A stretch of DNA of 23,675 nt, taken from positions 4,108 through 27,782 of the forward strand of contig DKFQ01000154.1 in the NCBI GenBank assembly GCA_002452425.1, read 5' to 3'. A model generated the notes under the pieces. That model was not told where the DNA came from. It did not search any database and saw only the letters and a program-made list of their open reading frames with translations. The DNA is from Sulfurimonas sp. UBA6792. Lineage in GTDB: Bacteria > Campylobacterota > Campylobacteria > Campylobacterales > Sulfurimonadaceae. Below, piece by piece: positions 16,361 through 23,372 of this stretch (position 1 is its first letter; every line of letters starts with the position of its first letter). The translations under genes and the position numbers were made by a program.

Positions 16361-17188
16361 ATGAAAAATCTCTCTCTCATCGCATACTTAGACCTCAAAG
16401 AGTCCATAAGAGCAAAATGGTTTATCGTCTATTCGCTTGTTTTTGGCGGGCTTATCGCACTCTTTTTCATCGCAGGGGTAACAGAATCTCAAGTGATGGG
16501 TTTTAGCGGACTAAGCAGACTTCTTTTGATGTACATCCAAATCACCATCGTGATTTTGCCCATCTTTATCCTCATCACCACCGTTCGCTCCATTTCAGGC
16601 GATAGAGACAACCACATCTTAGAGTATATGCTCTCCTTTCCCATTTCGCTCAAACACTACTATTGGGGTAAAATCATAGGAAGATTTATCACGGTCTATC
16701 TGCCTGTACTCTTTGCGATGGTTATCGCTATTATTTTTGGAGCTATCAAAGGTGCAGCGATTCCTTGGAGCATCTTCTTTTTATACACTGGGCTTCTCTT
16801 TTCGCTCTCAAGTACATTTTTAGGGATTGCTTTTTTTATCTCCTCTTTTGTTAAATCCTCTGAAGTTGCTCTTGGTATCGCATTTTTCATCTGGATATTT
16901 TTGTTAGCGTTTATCGACATAGCGCTTATCTCGCTTATGTTGCAACAGAGGATGAATGAGGGCGTCATCCTCTTTATCGCCCTTATCAACCCGATGGAGC
17001 TCTTCCGTGTTGCTGCAATCTCCCTCTTTGACCCAGAACTCACAGTGATGGGTCCTGTAGCATTTTACATACTTGATTTGATGAGTCAGGGTATTTTTGT
17101 ACTTGTTGCCATAGGTTACCCGTTGCTACTTGGGCTTATGTTTGCTACATTTGGGTTCGTTATCTTTAAGAAAAAAGATTTAGTTTAA
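16361..17188 (+). CDS. nosY: NosY, ABC transporter permease
   Basis: NosY is the membrane part of the NosDFY copper-site maturation transporter. The 275-residue protein has six predicted membrane helices: near KWFIVYSLVFGGLIALFF, LLLMYIQITIVILPIFIL, FITVYLPVLFAMVIAIIF, FFLYTGLLFSLSSTFLGI, ALGIAFFIWIFLLAFIDI and a last one at LLLGLMFATFGFVIF. The stretch VRSISGDRDNHILEYMLSFP between helices 2 and 3 is typical of ABC-2 permeases that pair with NosF-type ATPases. It starts directly after the nosL stop and ends 10 bases before the second NosL-type gene. Confidence 0.94.
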   Translation: MKNLSLIAYLDLKESIRAKWFIVYSLVFGGLIALFFIAGVTESQVMGFSGLSRLLLMYIQITIVILPIFILITTVRSISGDRDNHILEYMLSFPISLKHYYWGKIIGRFITVYLPVLFAMVIAIIFGAIKGAAIPWSIFFLYTGLLFSLSSTFLGIAFFISSFVKSSEVALGIAFFIWIFLLAFIDIALISLMLQQRMNEGVILFIALINPMELFRVAAISLFDPELTVMGPVAFYILDLMSQGIFVLVAIGYPLLLGLMFATFGFVIFKKKDLV

Positions 17189-17198
17189 AGGAAAAATC

Positions 17199-17669
17199 AT
17201 GAAAATCGTTCTTATCGCCGTCTTGCTTCTTAGCACACTACTCTTTGCCTACACGATGGATTATGACAAAGAGAGTGAGTGTGTAGTTAGAAAGCTAAAA
17301 GTCCACAAAGACCCGCAATGGGTCTCTAAAATCGAACTTACCAACGGTAAAAAACTCTTTTTTTCCAGCCCAAAATCGATGATAGAGTTCTACCACCAAC
17401 CAGGAAGATGGTATGACATAGGTGTCAAAAGCGAAGAGGATTTTAAAGAACTTCTTGTAACTGACTACAACACACTCAAACCCATCGACGCCAAAGGCGC
17501 TTTTTATGTTTATGGAAGCAGTAAAACCTCTCCAGCAGGTGATGATTTAGTCCCTTTTGCAAGCTATGAAGAGGCAAAAATCTTTGCGCAAAACAACAAC
17601 GGCAAAAAAATACTTAGCTTCAAAGAGATAAAGGAGTCACTCATCAGGCTCCTCAACAATCGCCTTTAA
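17199..17669 (+). CDS. Second NosL-family protein
   Basis: The 156-residue protein has a Sec signal peptide (MKIVLIAVLLLSTLLFA) and the NosL fold pattern: a short beta region WVSKIELTNGKKLFFSSPKSM, then LLVTDYNTLKPIDAKGAFYV, GSSKTSPAGDDLVPF, and SYEEAKIFAQNNNGKKIL. This order matches the NosL domain closely. It has one Cys (ESECVVRK) and lacks a lipobox and the CxxC-M motif of the first copy, so the copper-binding mode may differ. It closes the nos operon in the position of nosL in Wolinella. AAAGGA lies before the ATG. No clear terminator follows; the next features are the ATTAAC repeats. Confidence 0.85.
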   Translation: MKIVLIAVLLLSTLLFAYTMDYDKESECVVRKLKVHKDPQWVSKIELTNGKKLFFSSPKSMIEFYHQPGRWYDIGVKSEEDFKELLVTDYNTLKPIDAKGAFYVYGSSKTSPAGDDLVPFASYEEAKIFAQNNNGKKILSFKEIKESLIRLLNNRL

Positions 17670-17684
17670 CCGCAAAATCCCCAT

Positions 17685-17739
17685 ATTAACACTTCATTAA
17701 CAAAAAATTAACACCCAATTCATACCAAACTTCTATACT
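17685..17739 (+). promoter_or_regulatory. Triple 11-bp direct-repeat operator and promoter of the DUF302 gene
   Basis: ATTAAC occurs at 17685, 17696 and 17707, an exact 11-bp period, that is one face of the helix. After a 21-base gap comes the -10 element TATACT at 17734-17739. The last hexamer thus covers the -35 position, as OmpR/PhoB-type regulators do when they activate. The same array, hexamer, period and gap occurs before the porin gene at 20100-20046. Predicted start near 17746. Confidence 0.8.
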
Positions 17740-17791
17740 TACACAACGCTATCGCTTCTACAAGAGATTGGCTAAAATAAAGGATGTACAG

Positions 17792-18259
17792 ATGAAAAAG
17801 ATTTTGATTATGTGTTTGCTTAGCTTATCGCTTATGGCGGCTGAGACAAATGTTTTTAAGGCGAGCTACAAAGCTCCGATTGACAAAGTGATGCAAAATA
17901 TCCGTGATAAATTTAAAGCAGATATGCTCATCATCGTTTGGGAGTTAGATATCCTTGAAGAGTTTAAGACAAGAGGTTTGGTTCAAAAGCTAGGTGCTGA
18001 GTATAACAAGGCGGGTGTTACTGCTGTCAAAACTTTTGTGGCATGCAATGGAATGATTGGAAATAGTATCATCAATGCTGACGCCGACATGATGGCATAC
18101 TGCCCTGTTCGTATCACGCTTACTGAAAAAGATGGCGTAACGTCTGTCCTATACGTTCGTCCAACATCAGCACCAAGAGACTCAAAAGCATACCCTGCTC
18201 TCGTAAAACTAGAAAACAAAGTCGTAGCAGCCATCCAAGGCTCAATGGAGATGGAGTAA
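17792..18259 (+). CDS. Secreted DUF302-family protein
   Basis: The 155-residue protein has a signal peptide (MKKILIMCLLSLSLMAA, cleaved near residue 18) and is expected in the periplasm. The rest fits DUF302: an N-terminal helix (IDKVMQNIRDKFKADM), a central Cys-containing strand (VKTFVACNGMIGNSI) and the family's conserved YCPVRITLTEKDG followed by SVLYVRPTSAPR. The function of DUF302 is not known. I chose ATG 17792 because the signal peptide begins there and AAAGGA lies at the right distance; an upstream TTG at 17768 would add eight unlikely residues. Its promoter carries the ATTAAC array shared with the porin, so it is probably controlled by the nearby response regulator rather than with nos. 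Confidence 0.85.
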   Translation: MKKILIMCLLSLSLMAAETNVFKASYKAPIDKVMQNIRDKFKADMLIIVWELDILEEFKTRGLVQKLGAEYNKAGVTAVKTFVACNGMIGNSIINADADMMAYCPVRITLTEKDGVTSVLYVRPTSAPRDSKAYPALVKLENKVVAAIQGSMEME

Positions 18260-18274
18260 AACTCCCTCTCCTCT

Positions 18275-18305
18275 CTAAAACATTCGCACTTTGCAAATGT
18301 TTTAG
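18275..18305. terminator. Long hairpin after the DUF302 gene
   Basis: CTAAAACATT (18275-18284) and AATGTTTTAG (18296-18305) form a perfect 10-bp stem, and GC with GC continues inside after one mismatch. No clear T run follows on either strand beyond the stem's own TTTT, so termination strength is uncertain. Confidence 0.55.
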
Positions 18306-18534
18306 AACAGATTTTCCCACCCCTATCACCTCTCATTTGAATTTTGCCCTCTTTCATGAAGCTTTTATAACAGACTTTATCATCTCTCTCTTCAAATAAA
18401 CAGAGGCGATAAAAAGAGATATACAAGAAAAAAGGTAAACATAGTTCAGAAAATAGGCTTTAGCCACGCAAAAAACATTTCACATAAAGAGGTACAAAAG
18501 TAAAAACATCTACAAGAGAGAGTATATGGAAGAA
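18306..18534. other. Non-coding stretch between convergent DUF302 and porin genes
   Basis: I see no supported gene here. Short open frames on both strands lack ribosome binding sites and protein-like composition. A loose inverted repeat (TTTATC near 18378 with GATAAA near 18409) is too weak to interpret. A role as 3' regions of the two convergent transcripts is enough to explain it, but a small RNA cannot be excluded. Confidence 0.4.
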
Positions 18535-18558
18535 GCCCTTAGGATGAGACCTAAGAGC
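18535..18558 (-). terminator. Porin gene terminator hairpin
   Basis: On the minus strand GCTCTTAGG and CCTAAGGGC pair through 9 bp, one G-U, around the loop TCTCAT, 28 bases after the porin stop. The following TTCTTCC is only moderately T-rich. Confidence 0.6.
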
Positions 18559-18585
18559 TTTGTAGGAGAAAAAAAAGAAGAAAGA

Positions 18586-19971
18586 TTAGAAGTTATAGAC
18601 GACTGCTGCGCGGTAGTGGTTCATTCTTCTCTCAGGAGTTTTTGAAATCACTCTGCCATCAAATTCGCTTAGACGTCTTGCATTGAACACTCTAAAAAAC
18701 CAGTTTTGATTTGGTTTGTATGTAAATCCGGTATCGATTTCATACGCATCTTCAAGCGCAGTATTTGCTGTAAGGGCTGTAATGCCGCCAACCGTGCTCT
18801 TTGATTTGCCATACTCCGCATAATCAACCGTAAATTTAAGTCCCTTCATAACGATGTAGTGTGCACCAATCTTATATGCATCAACATCTGTACGGTATGC
18901 GTTACGAGAAAAGATAGTGCTTGTATAGGCAGGGTCAGCTCCCCAAGCATTAAAGTACTGTCCCTCTGTGCCATCTTCATCACCAGATTTGTTATATGCA
19001 GCAAAAACACCCCACTGCTTTGCATCATAGGCTACCTTAGCACCAAACATATTGAAGTCTCTCTCGCCTGCAAGTGAATCTCCCGTATCTTTTTGCATAA
19101 GATATTGCGCACTGAGTTTAACTGCCGAGCTCTCATTGAGAGGGATTTTGTAGCCAACCTCTGCATAAAAATCATCTGCAACATCATCTGAATGGTACAC
19201 CCAAAAATCAGCTTGAAGATTTTTGACACCTGTATATGTTGCGCCAACAACACTGCGTCCATTGGTGTTTTTTTTCAAACCTGCCGCTACTCCCATATTG
19301 TAAAACTTTGCTTGATCGATATAAGAAGTGGCTGTTTCAAAACTCATAAAGTCATCGTTTTTAAAACCAACACCTGCCGTTCCTGTGTTTTCGCCTATCA
19401 TACCAGCATCTGCCGCTGCACGAGAACCAAAGGACATCTTCGTGATATGCCCTGCATTGAGACGCAGTCCATCAACAACATTAGTACCCAGCATATACGC
19501 CTCATAAAAGTTTGGCATAAGCGAGACTTGAATCTTTGTAAGTGGCGTGTCTAAAGTTTGTCGTCCAAGTTTTGCATCAAAATAGCTGTTCTTATAGGTA
19601 ACAAAAAACTCACCCATAAGTGCTTTTGACGCACCATCGACATCGACACTCAGTCCATATGCGCCCTTGTCATACTCTGGAGCACTATTTTTGTCCCAGT
19701 CCGTCAATCCCGCATCGCCATTGACATAAACCCCAACTCCTACCTTGAGATTATCTACCCAAATATCTGGTGTAACGTGCTTTACTTTGACTAAATAACC
19801 GCCGCCATTGCTTGGAGCAAAACCATTTTTATGGTCATCAACGACATAAATGCCTTTTAACATAAAATCAAGAGTCCCACCTCTATATCCATCTATGTCA
19901 ACACTCGCTCCCTGAAGCATTGCTGAACCTACAAGCGCTGCTGCCAATGATAGTCTTATCGCTTTTCTCAT
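18586..19971 (-). CDS. OprD-like outer membrane porin
   Basis: The 461-residue protein has a signal peptide (MRKAIRLSLAAALVGSAMLQ, cleavage near GA-SV) and then alternating beta strands with many Gly and aromatic residues, ending in HYRAAVVYNF; the terminal Phe is the usual signal for outer-membrane insertion. The block AKLGRQTLDTPL followed by YEAYMLGTNVVDGL and LNAGHI is the pattern of the OprD-type porins common in Campylobacterota. Substrate cannot be read from sequence. The promoter has the triple ATTAAC operator, and the region after the start site folds into a hairpin. AAGGG lies before the ATG. It is the third gene downstream of the response regulator on the same strand, after its kinase. 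Confidence 0.9.
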   Translation of the reverse strand: MRKAIRLSLAAALVGSAMLQGASVDIDGYRGGTLDFMLKGIYVVDDHKNGFAPSNGGGYLVKVKHVTPDIWVDNLKVGVGVYVNGDAGLTDWDKNSAPEYDKGAYGLSVDVDGASKALMGEFFVTYKNSYFDAKLGRQTLDTPLTKIQVSLMPNFYEAYMLGTNVVDGLRLNAGHITKMSFGSRAAADAGMIGENTGTAGVGFKNDDFMSFETATSYIDQAKFYNMGVAAGLKKNTNGRSVVGATYTGVKNLQADFWVYHSDDVADDFYAEVGYKIPLNESSAVKLSAQYLMQKDTGDSLAGERDFNMFGAKVAYDAKQWGVFAAYNKSGDEDGTEGQYFNAWGADPAYTSTIFSRNAYRTDVDAYKIGAHYIVMKGLKFTVDYAEYGKSKSTVGGITALTANTALEDAYEIDTGFTYKPNQNWFFRVFNARRLSEFDGRVISKTPERRMNHYRAAVVYNF

Positions 19972-20003
19972 TTTTAACCCTTTTTTCTCTTTAGTTTATT
20001 GCC

Positions 20004-20034
20004 GTTTATCTCAGAAAAAAACTCTTAGATAAAC
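20004..20034 (-). promoter_or_regulatory. 5' leader hairpin of the porin transcript
   Basis: GTTTATCT and AGATAAAC form a perfect 8-bp stem with a 15-base loop. With the predicted start at 20039 the stem begins at about +6. Stem-loops at the 5' end of outer-membrane protein messages can protect them from decay; that role is inferred here. Confidence 0.5.
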
Positions 20035-20045
20035 TTCATAGTAGC

Positions 20046-20100
20046 AGTATAAGTAAACAATATAAATCTGTTGTTAATTTTTTGTTAATGGCGTGTTAAT
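20046..20100 (-). promoter_or_regulatory. Triple 11-bp direct-repeat operator and promoter of the porin gene
   Basis: On the minus strand ATTAAC occurs three times at 20100-20095, 20089-20084 and 20078-20073, an exact 11-bp period. A gap of 21 bases leads to TATACT at 20051-20046. The layout equals that upstream of the DUF302 gene, and the 28-base array differs from that one at two positions only. The repeats overlap the last codons and stop of the kinase gene. Confidence 0.82.
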
Positions 20101-21315
20101 GGCAAAATGAATTGTAAAGATGTTAAGCCCCTCTACATGGGTGTAGGAGAGCTCCATTCCATGCTTTTGCAAGATATAGTACACTATATAAAGACCAAGC
20201 CCAAAACTCTCGCCCGCGTTGACGTCGCATTTGGTAAAGGGCTGGATATAGTACTCTAACGACTTCTCCATCGGTTGCGCTCTGGAGCAAAAGGAGAGGT
20301 CATCCCCTTCTAGGCGCACGAAAACATCACTATCTTGTGAATACTTTATGCCATTGTCAAGAAGATTTTTAAAGACAATGCTCATCAGTTCAAAATCCGC
20401 TTCTATGGTATATTTTGTGATGTTGTGCTTGATGCTCTGAGGCTCTAAAAAAAGCAAATCTGCTGCATTGTCTAGAATGTCTAGCAGATTGTAGGTACGT
20501 TTATCTATCTGGCAATCACACGCTGTTACATTTTCAATCTGTAAAAATTCTCGCGTTAAGAGGTTGAGGCGCATAAAAACATTTCTCAAAATCTCTTTTG
20601 TTCGCGACTCCTCTAAAAACTCAAGAGAGAGCTGCCCTTTTGTAATGGGCGTTTTGAGCTCATGGGTAATGTTGCGTATGAAAATCGCTCGTGAGTTCAT
20701 CATCGCTTTGATTTTGCTAACGGCTCTGTCAAACTCATTGGAAACCTCGGCAATCTCATCTTTTCGTTTGGATGCAAGGCTTAGATCCGTCTCTCCCTCT
20801 CCAAACCTGCGAATCTGCAACTGAAGCTGTTTAAGAGGGTAGATGCTAATAGCGATGGAGAGAAAAAGCGCAAACAAAACAAGGATAAAAGCGCCATAAA
20901 GCCACCATATATAGTAAACGTCGATTGGCTCTGTTTGCATATCTTTAAGCACAATTTCGCCTACACTTAAGGGCACCATCATATATCTGTACGCATCCCG
21001 CTCATACAAATCAAAGTTTTGCATCCCACACGAGATAGTTTCAAACCGCTCTTTATCCACAAAAGAGCTGTAAAAAGCGCCATCCTCCACCATCTCAATA
21101 TTTTGATTTTTAAGCGTAAAGAGTAGCTCTTCTTTTGTCGTGCGCCCTATATGCCACAGCATTACAGACTTAGCCACTTTATGGTAGTGCATTTTAAGAT
21201 TCTCTTTGACGGAGATAAACTCATAGTCATGCATCATCTTAAAAAGTACCGTCATGGCTAAAAATGCCAAGAAAAAGAAGAGGCTGATTTTAAAAATGAT
21301 GGAATTTTTGTTCAC
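20074..21315 (-). CDS. ArsS-like sensor histidine kinase
   Basis: The 413-residue kinase has a membrane helix at about 7-25, a periplasmic sensor of some 105 residues, a second helix at about 134-157, a HAMP-like linker and the catalytic core. The H-box is NITHELKTPITKG with His218, the N-box NLLDNGIKYS at 317-326 and the G-box GESFGLGLYIV at 368-378. The H-box wording is that of the ArsS kinases of Campylobacterota; in Helicobacter pylori ArsRS responds to acid. The sensor has His residues (KMHYHKVAK, MLWHIG), but the signal here is unknown. I chose GTG 21315: it overlaps the response regulator stop as GTGA and removes a non-conserved stretch of 22 residues. Its 3' end encodes the porin operator. 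Confidence 0.92.
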   Translation of the reverse strand: MNKNSIIFKISLFFFLAFLAMTVLFKMMHDYEFISVKENLKMHYHKVAKSVMLWHIGRTTKEELLFTLKNQNIEMVEDGAFYSSFVDKERFETISCGMQNFDLYERDAYRYMMVPLSVGEIVLKDMQTEPIDVYYIWWLYGAFILVLFALFLSIAISIYPLKQLQLQIRRFGEGETDLSLASKRKDEIAEVSNEFDRAVSKIKAMMNSRAIFIRNITHELKTPITKGQLSLEFLEESRTKEILRNVFMRLNLLTREFLQIENVTACDCQIDKRTYNLLDILDNAADLLFLEPQSIKHNITKYTIEADFELMSIVFKNLLDNGIKYSQDSDVFVRLEGDDLSFCSRAQPMEKSLEYYIQPFTKCDVNAGESFGLGLYIVYYILQKHGMELSYTHVEGLNIFTIHFAINTPLTKN

Positions 21316-21998
21316 GTCTTCATCCTGTAGCCTATACCGCGGATAGATTCGATGTACTTTGGAGCGCGAGGGTTGTCGCAAAGTTTGGAACGCAAACGGC
21401 TGATGATGACATCGATGCTTCTCTCGTCACTCTCCCAGCTAAGCCCCTCTACACCATCTAAGATGCTGCTTCGACTTAAAACCATACCACGCTGTTTCAA
21501 AAACAAAGAGAGAATCCCATACTCCGCAACAGTCAAATCCAGAAGTTTATCGTGGTGATAGATACTCATTTGTGCTTTATCTACTTTAAAGTCAGCGTGA
21601 CTCTCCTCCTCTAAGGGGGAGGCAGAGTTTCTTTTGCGACGCAGCATCGCATGGATTCTGGCTACAAGCTCACGAGGGTCGTATGGCTTTGGAAGATAGT
21701 CATCCGCACCCTTTTCAAGCCCAAGCACCTTGTCACTCACTTCATCCCGCGCAGAAGAGATGATGATGGGCACATCAAAGGTAGTAGAAATCTTCTCGCA
21801 AAGAAAAAGTCCATCCATCTTAGGAAGGGACAAATCAAGAATCACAAGATCAAAGCTCTCTTTTTTGAGATGTTCGATAACCGTGGTAGGGTCGCCATTT
21901 ATGGCAACGCTTATCCCGCAATTACGTAGATAACTCCCCAGCAACTCAGACAACACAACATCATCTTCCACCATCAATACTTTTATACCCTCTTGCAT
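21312..21998 (-). CDS. OmpR-family response regulator
   Basis: The 228-residue protein has a receiver domain with acidic pair E11-D12-D13, phosphoacceptor D55 in LVILDLSLPKMDG and K104 in YLPKPYDPREL, followed by an OmpR/PhoB winged helix with DERSIDVIISRLRSKL as recognition helix and the family ending YIESIRGIGYRM. Such regulators bind direct repeats spaced about 11 bp as head-to-tail dimers, which fits the two ATTAAC arrays nearby. I chose ATG 21998, preceded by GGGAGAAG; an upstream start at 22031 would add 11 residues before the conserved start. Only one imperfect hexamer (CTTAAC) lies before this gene, so autoregulation through the same array is not evident. It is coupled to the kinase by a GTGA overlap. 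Confidence 0.95.
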   Translation of the reverse strand: MQEGIKVLMVEDDVVLSELLGSYLRNCGISVAINGDPTTVIEHLKKESFDLVILDLSLPKMDGLFLCEKISTTFDVPIIISSARDEVSDKVLGLEKGADDYLPKPYDPRELVARIHAMLRRKRNSASPLEEESHADFKVDKAQMSIYHHDKLLDLTVAEYGILSLFLKQRGMVLSRSSILDGVEGLSWESDERSIDVIISRLRSKLCDNPRAPKYIESIRGIGYRMKT

Positions 21999-22088
21999 CC
22001 GCTTCTCCCACAAAAGCGTGCATTGTAGCATTATGAATGTTAAGTTTTTCTTATTTTTAGGGATGAAGTTTTTGCATTTAAAAGAAGT

Positions 22089-22346
22089 TTACAGACTCTC
22101 TTTTTTACTTCTATACCACTTTTTAAGCCCCCAAAGACTTATCAAAATCCAAAAAAACTCTATGATAAAAGAGGCAAGATTCCAGTTGTACAAAAGCGAA
22201 TAAACGATAAGCAGTGAGCCAAAAACATTTAAAAACGAGTACCAAAAACCTTTTGAATCTATCTTTTGGCTCTGCAGTAAAAAGTAGGTTATCAAAACCA
22301 TTACTACACCAATAATGCCGATAGTATCTACCATAAAAGCGCTCAT
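22089..22346 (-). CDS. Small membrane protein, CBU_0592-like
   Basis: The 85-residue protein has three predicted membrane helices: residues about 5-24 (VDTIGIIGVVMVLITYFLLQ), 33-51 (GFWYSFLNVFGSLLIVYSLL) and 55-74 (NLASFIIEFFWILISLWGL), ending in a basic tail. The order and the motif YxxLNVxGS are those of the CBU_0592 family of small bacterial membrane proteins of unknown function. AAGGAG stands nine bases before the ATG. It runs in the same direction as the BRO-N gene upstream, about 120 bases away, and towards the two-component genes. Confidence 0.8.
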   Translation of the reverse strand: MSAFMVDTIGIIGVVMVLITYFLLQSQKIDSKGFWYSFLNVFGSLLIVYSLLYNWNLASFIIEFFWILISLWGLKKWYRSKKESL

Positions 22347-22365
22347 ATTATGTTCTCCTTGGTAT

Positions 22366-22449
22366 TTATCTTACCAAACTATAAGCAGGATTTAGCGTTT
22401 TTGCTATAGTCTGGTGGGCCTCATCCGACCACTCTAATTTGAGAGCCAT
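22366..22449 (-). CDS. Possible 27-residue small protein
   Basis: An ATG at 22449 opens a short frame reading MALKLEWSDEAHQTIAKTLN then PAYSLVR, ending 5 bases before the ribosome binding site of the next gene. The composition is protein-like and the start KLEWSDEA recalls the first strand and helix of RelE/ParE-type toxins, but the rest of such a protein is missing. There is no good ribosome binding site. It may be a remnant, a small protein or chance. Confidence 0.2.
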   Translation of the reverse strand: MALKLEWSDEAHQTIAKTLNPAYSLVR

Positions 22450-22465
22450 TTAGCCATTCTTGCTT

Positions 22466-23284
22466 TTACCTTTCAAGCAAATTTTTTGCGTTTTGGCTTG
22501 TCACTACCTTTTTACCCGTTTTGGCTTCAAGTTCGGCTCTTGCTACTTTTGCTACATTGCCGCCTTGTTTGGCTACATCTTTGCTATCTTCAAAGCTCTT
22601 AGGATTTATCGCTTCTGAGATGTCTTTTGTAGAAGCTTCCGCCAACATGTTTAAAATCAGCTCCGTATTTGTCATATTATCCCGCAGGTTCTCTTTTTTT
22701 AGACCTTTTAGGATTTTGTACTCTTTTGTTGTTTTATCCGCCCAAGTTTTTGTGATAATGTCTGTAAGTGTCGCAAACTCTGTTCCCTCTTGCACTCCCA
22801 CTCTTTTCCACTCATCCGTCAGCTCTTTTCGTATCTCTATGCTTTTTAGTCTTTGATTTATCCAGTTTTCGCTATATCCGAGTTCCAAATACTGCTTTAA
22901 TGCTCTATCGATGCTAAGTTCAGGGTCGCTCATCTCATCAAGGCGCTCACTTGCCACCCTTGCCAACCAAAGCTTAAAAGGCTCTGCTTTTGGTGAGGGA
23001 ATGGACTGTATAAGCCTAAAAAGCTGCTCGGTATCGGCTACATCCGTTAGCCTCATCTTGCCATCTTCCGCTTTCATTTTCAAACTGTGACATTTTGTCA
23101 CGGTTTCATTTCCCTCAGCCTTTAGCCTTTGCTTTAGTTTCCTCCAGTAAGCACCTGAGTCGATACTCTCTGTCAATATCTCTACAACATCTACGATAGA
23201 CACATACCATTTCTCTTGCTCATCATCCCAAAGAGTTCTCACTTTTTTCTCTTCAAAAAGTTTGATAGATTCGTGCGGTTTCAT
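22466..23284 (-). CDS. BRO-N domain (phage antirepressor-like) protein
   Basis: The 272-residue protein begins with a BRO-N domain at about 7-105 (IKLFEEKKVRTLWDDEQEKW, WYVSIVDVVEILTES, then YWRKLKQRLKAEGNE), the DNA-binding module of phage antirepressors and baculovirus BRO proteins. The middle (PFKLWLARVASERLDEMSDP, LSIDRALKQYLELGYSENWI) and C-terminal parts match the longer chromosomal, DinD-like members. It is likely a mobile-element or stress-linked gene. The function is not known. AAAGG precedes the ATG. No phage structural gene, integrase or attachment site is in the window, so any element is gone or outside. Confidence 0.85.
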   Translation of the reverse strand: MKPHESIKLFEEKKVRTLWDDEQEKWYVSIVDVVEILTESIDSGAYWRKLKQRLKAEGNETVTKCHSLKMKAEDGKMRLTDVADTEQLFRLIQSIPSPKAEPFKLWLARVASERLDEMSDPELSIDRALKQYLELGYSENWINQRLKSIEIRKELTDEWKRVGVQEGTEFATLTDIITKTWADKTTKEYKILKGLKKENLRDNMTNTELILNMLAEASTKDISEAINPKSFEDSKDVAKQGGNVAKVARAELEAKTGKKVVTSQNAKNLLER

Positions 23285-23313
23285 CGGTTTTACCTTTTAT
23301 AATCATTTCAAAC

Positions 23314-23342
23314 ATTATAGCTTTTGAGACAAATCAACTCAA
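23314..23342 (-). promoter_or_regulatory. Promoter of the BRO-N gene
   Basis: On the minus strand a -35 TTGAGT (23342-23337) and a perfect -10 TATAAT (23319-23314) are 17 bases apart, a near-consensus sigma-70 arrangement. The predicted start is near 23307, about 23 bases before the ATG. Confidence 0.75.
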
Positions 23343-23346
23343 AAAA

Positions 23347-23363
23347 TATTGCAAATTGCAATA
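23347..23363. promoter_or_regulatory. 17-bp perfect palindrome upstream of the BRO-N promoter
   Basis: TATTGCAA and TTGCAATA flank a single A. The palindrome abuts the -35 element on its upstream side and lies 10 bases after the tlyA stop. It is a good candidate operator for a dimeric regulator, possibly the BRO-N protein itself or an absent phage-type repressor. Confidence 0.55.
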
Positions 23364-23372
23364 CTTTTAAAA

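Noticed and set aside
17983..18426. Minus-strand frame of 147 codons across the DUF302 gene end
   Set aside because: It lies mostly opposite the conserved DUF302 segment and contains the terminator-like hairpin; no ribosome binding site was seen.
18306..18585. A small RNA or small gene between DUF302 and the porin
   Set aside because: No promoter, ribosome binding site or conserved-looking structure beyond the two 3' hairpins was found.
22031..22060. A third ATTAAC-type array before the response regulator gene
   Set aside because: Only one imperfect hexamer (CTTAAC on the minus strand) is present, with no partners at 11-bp steps.
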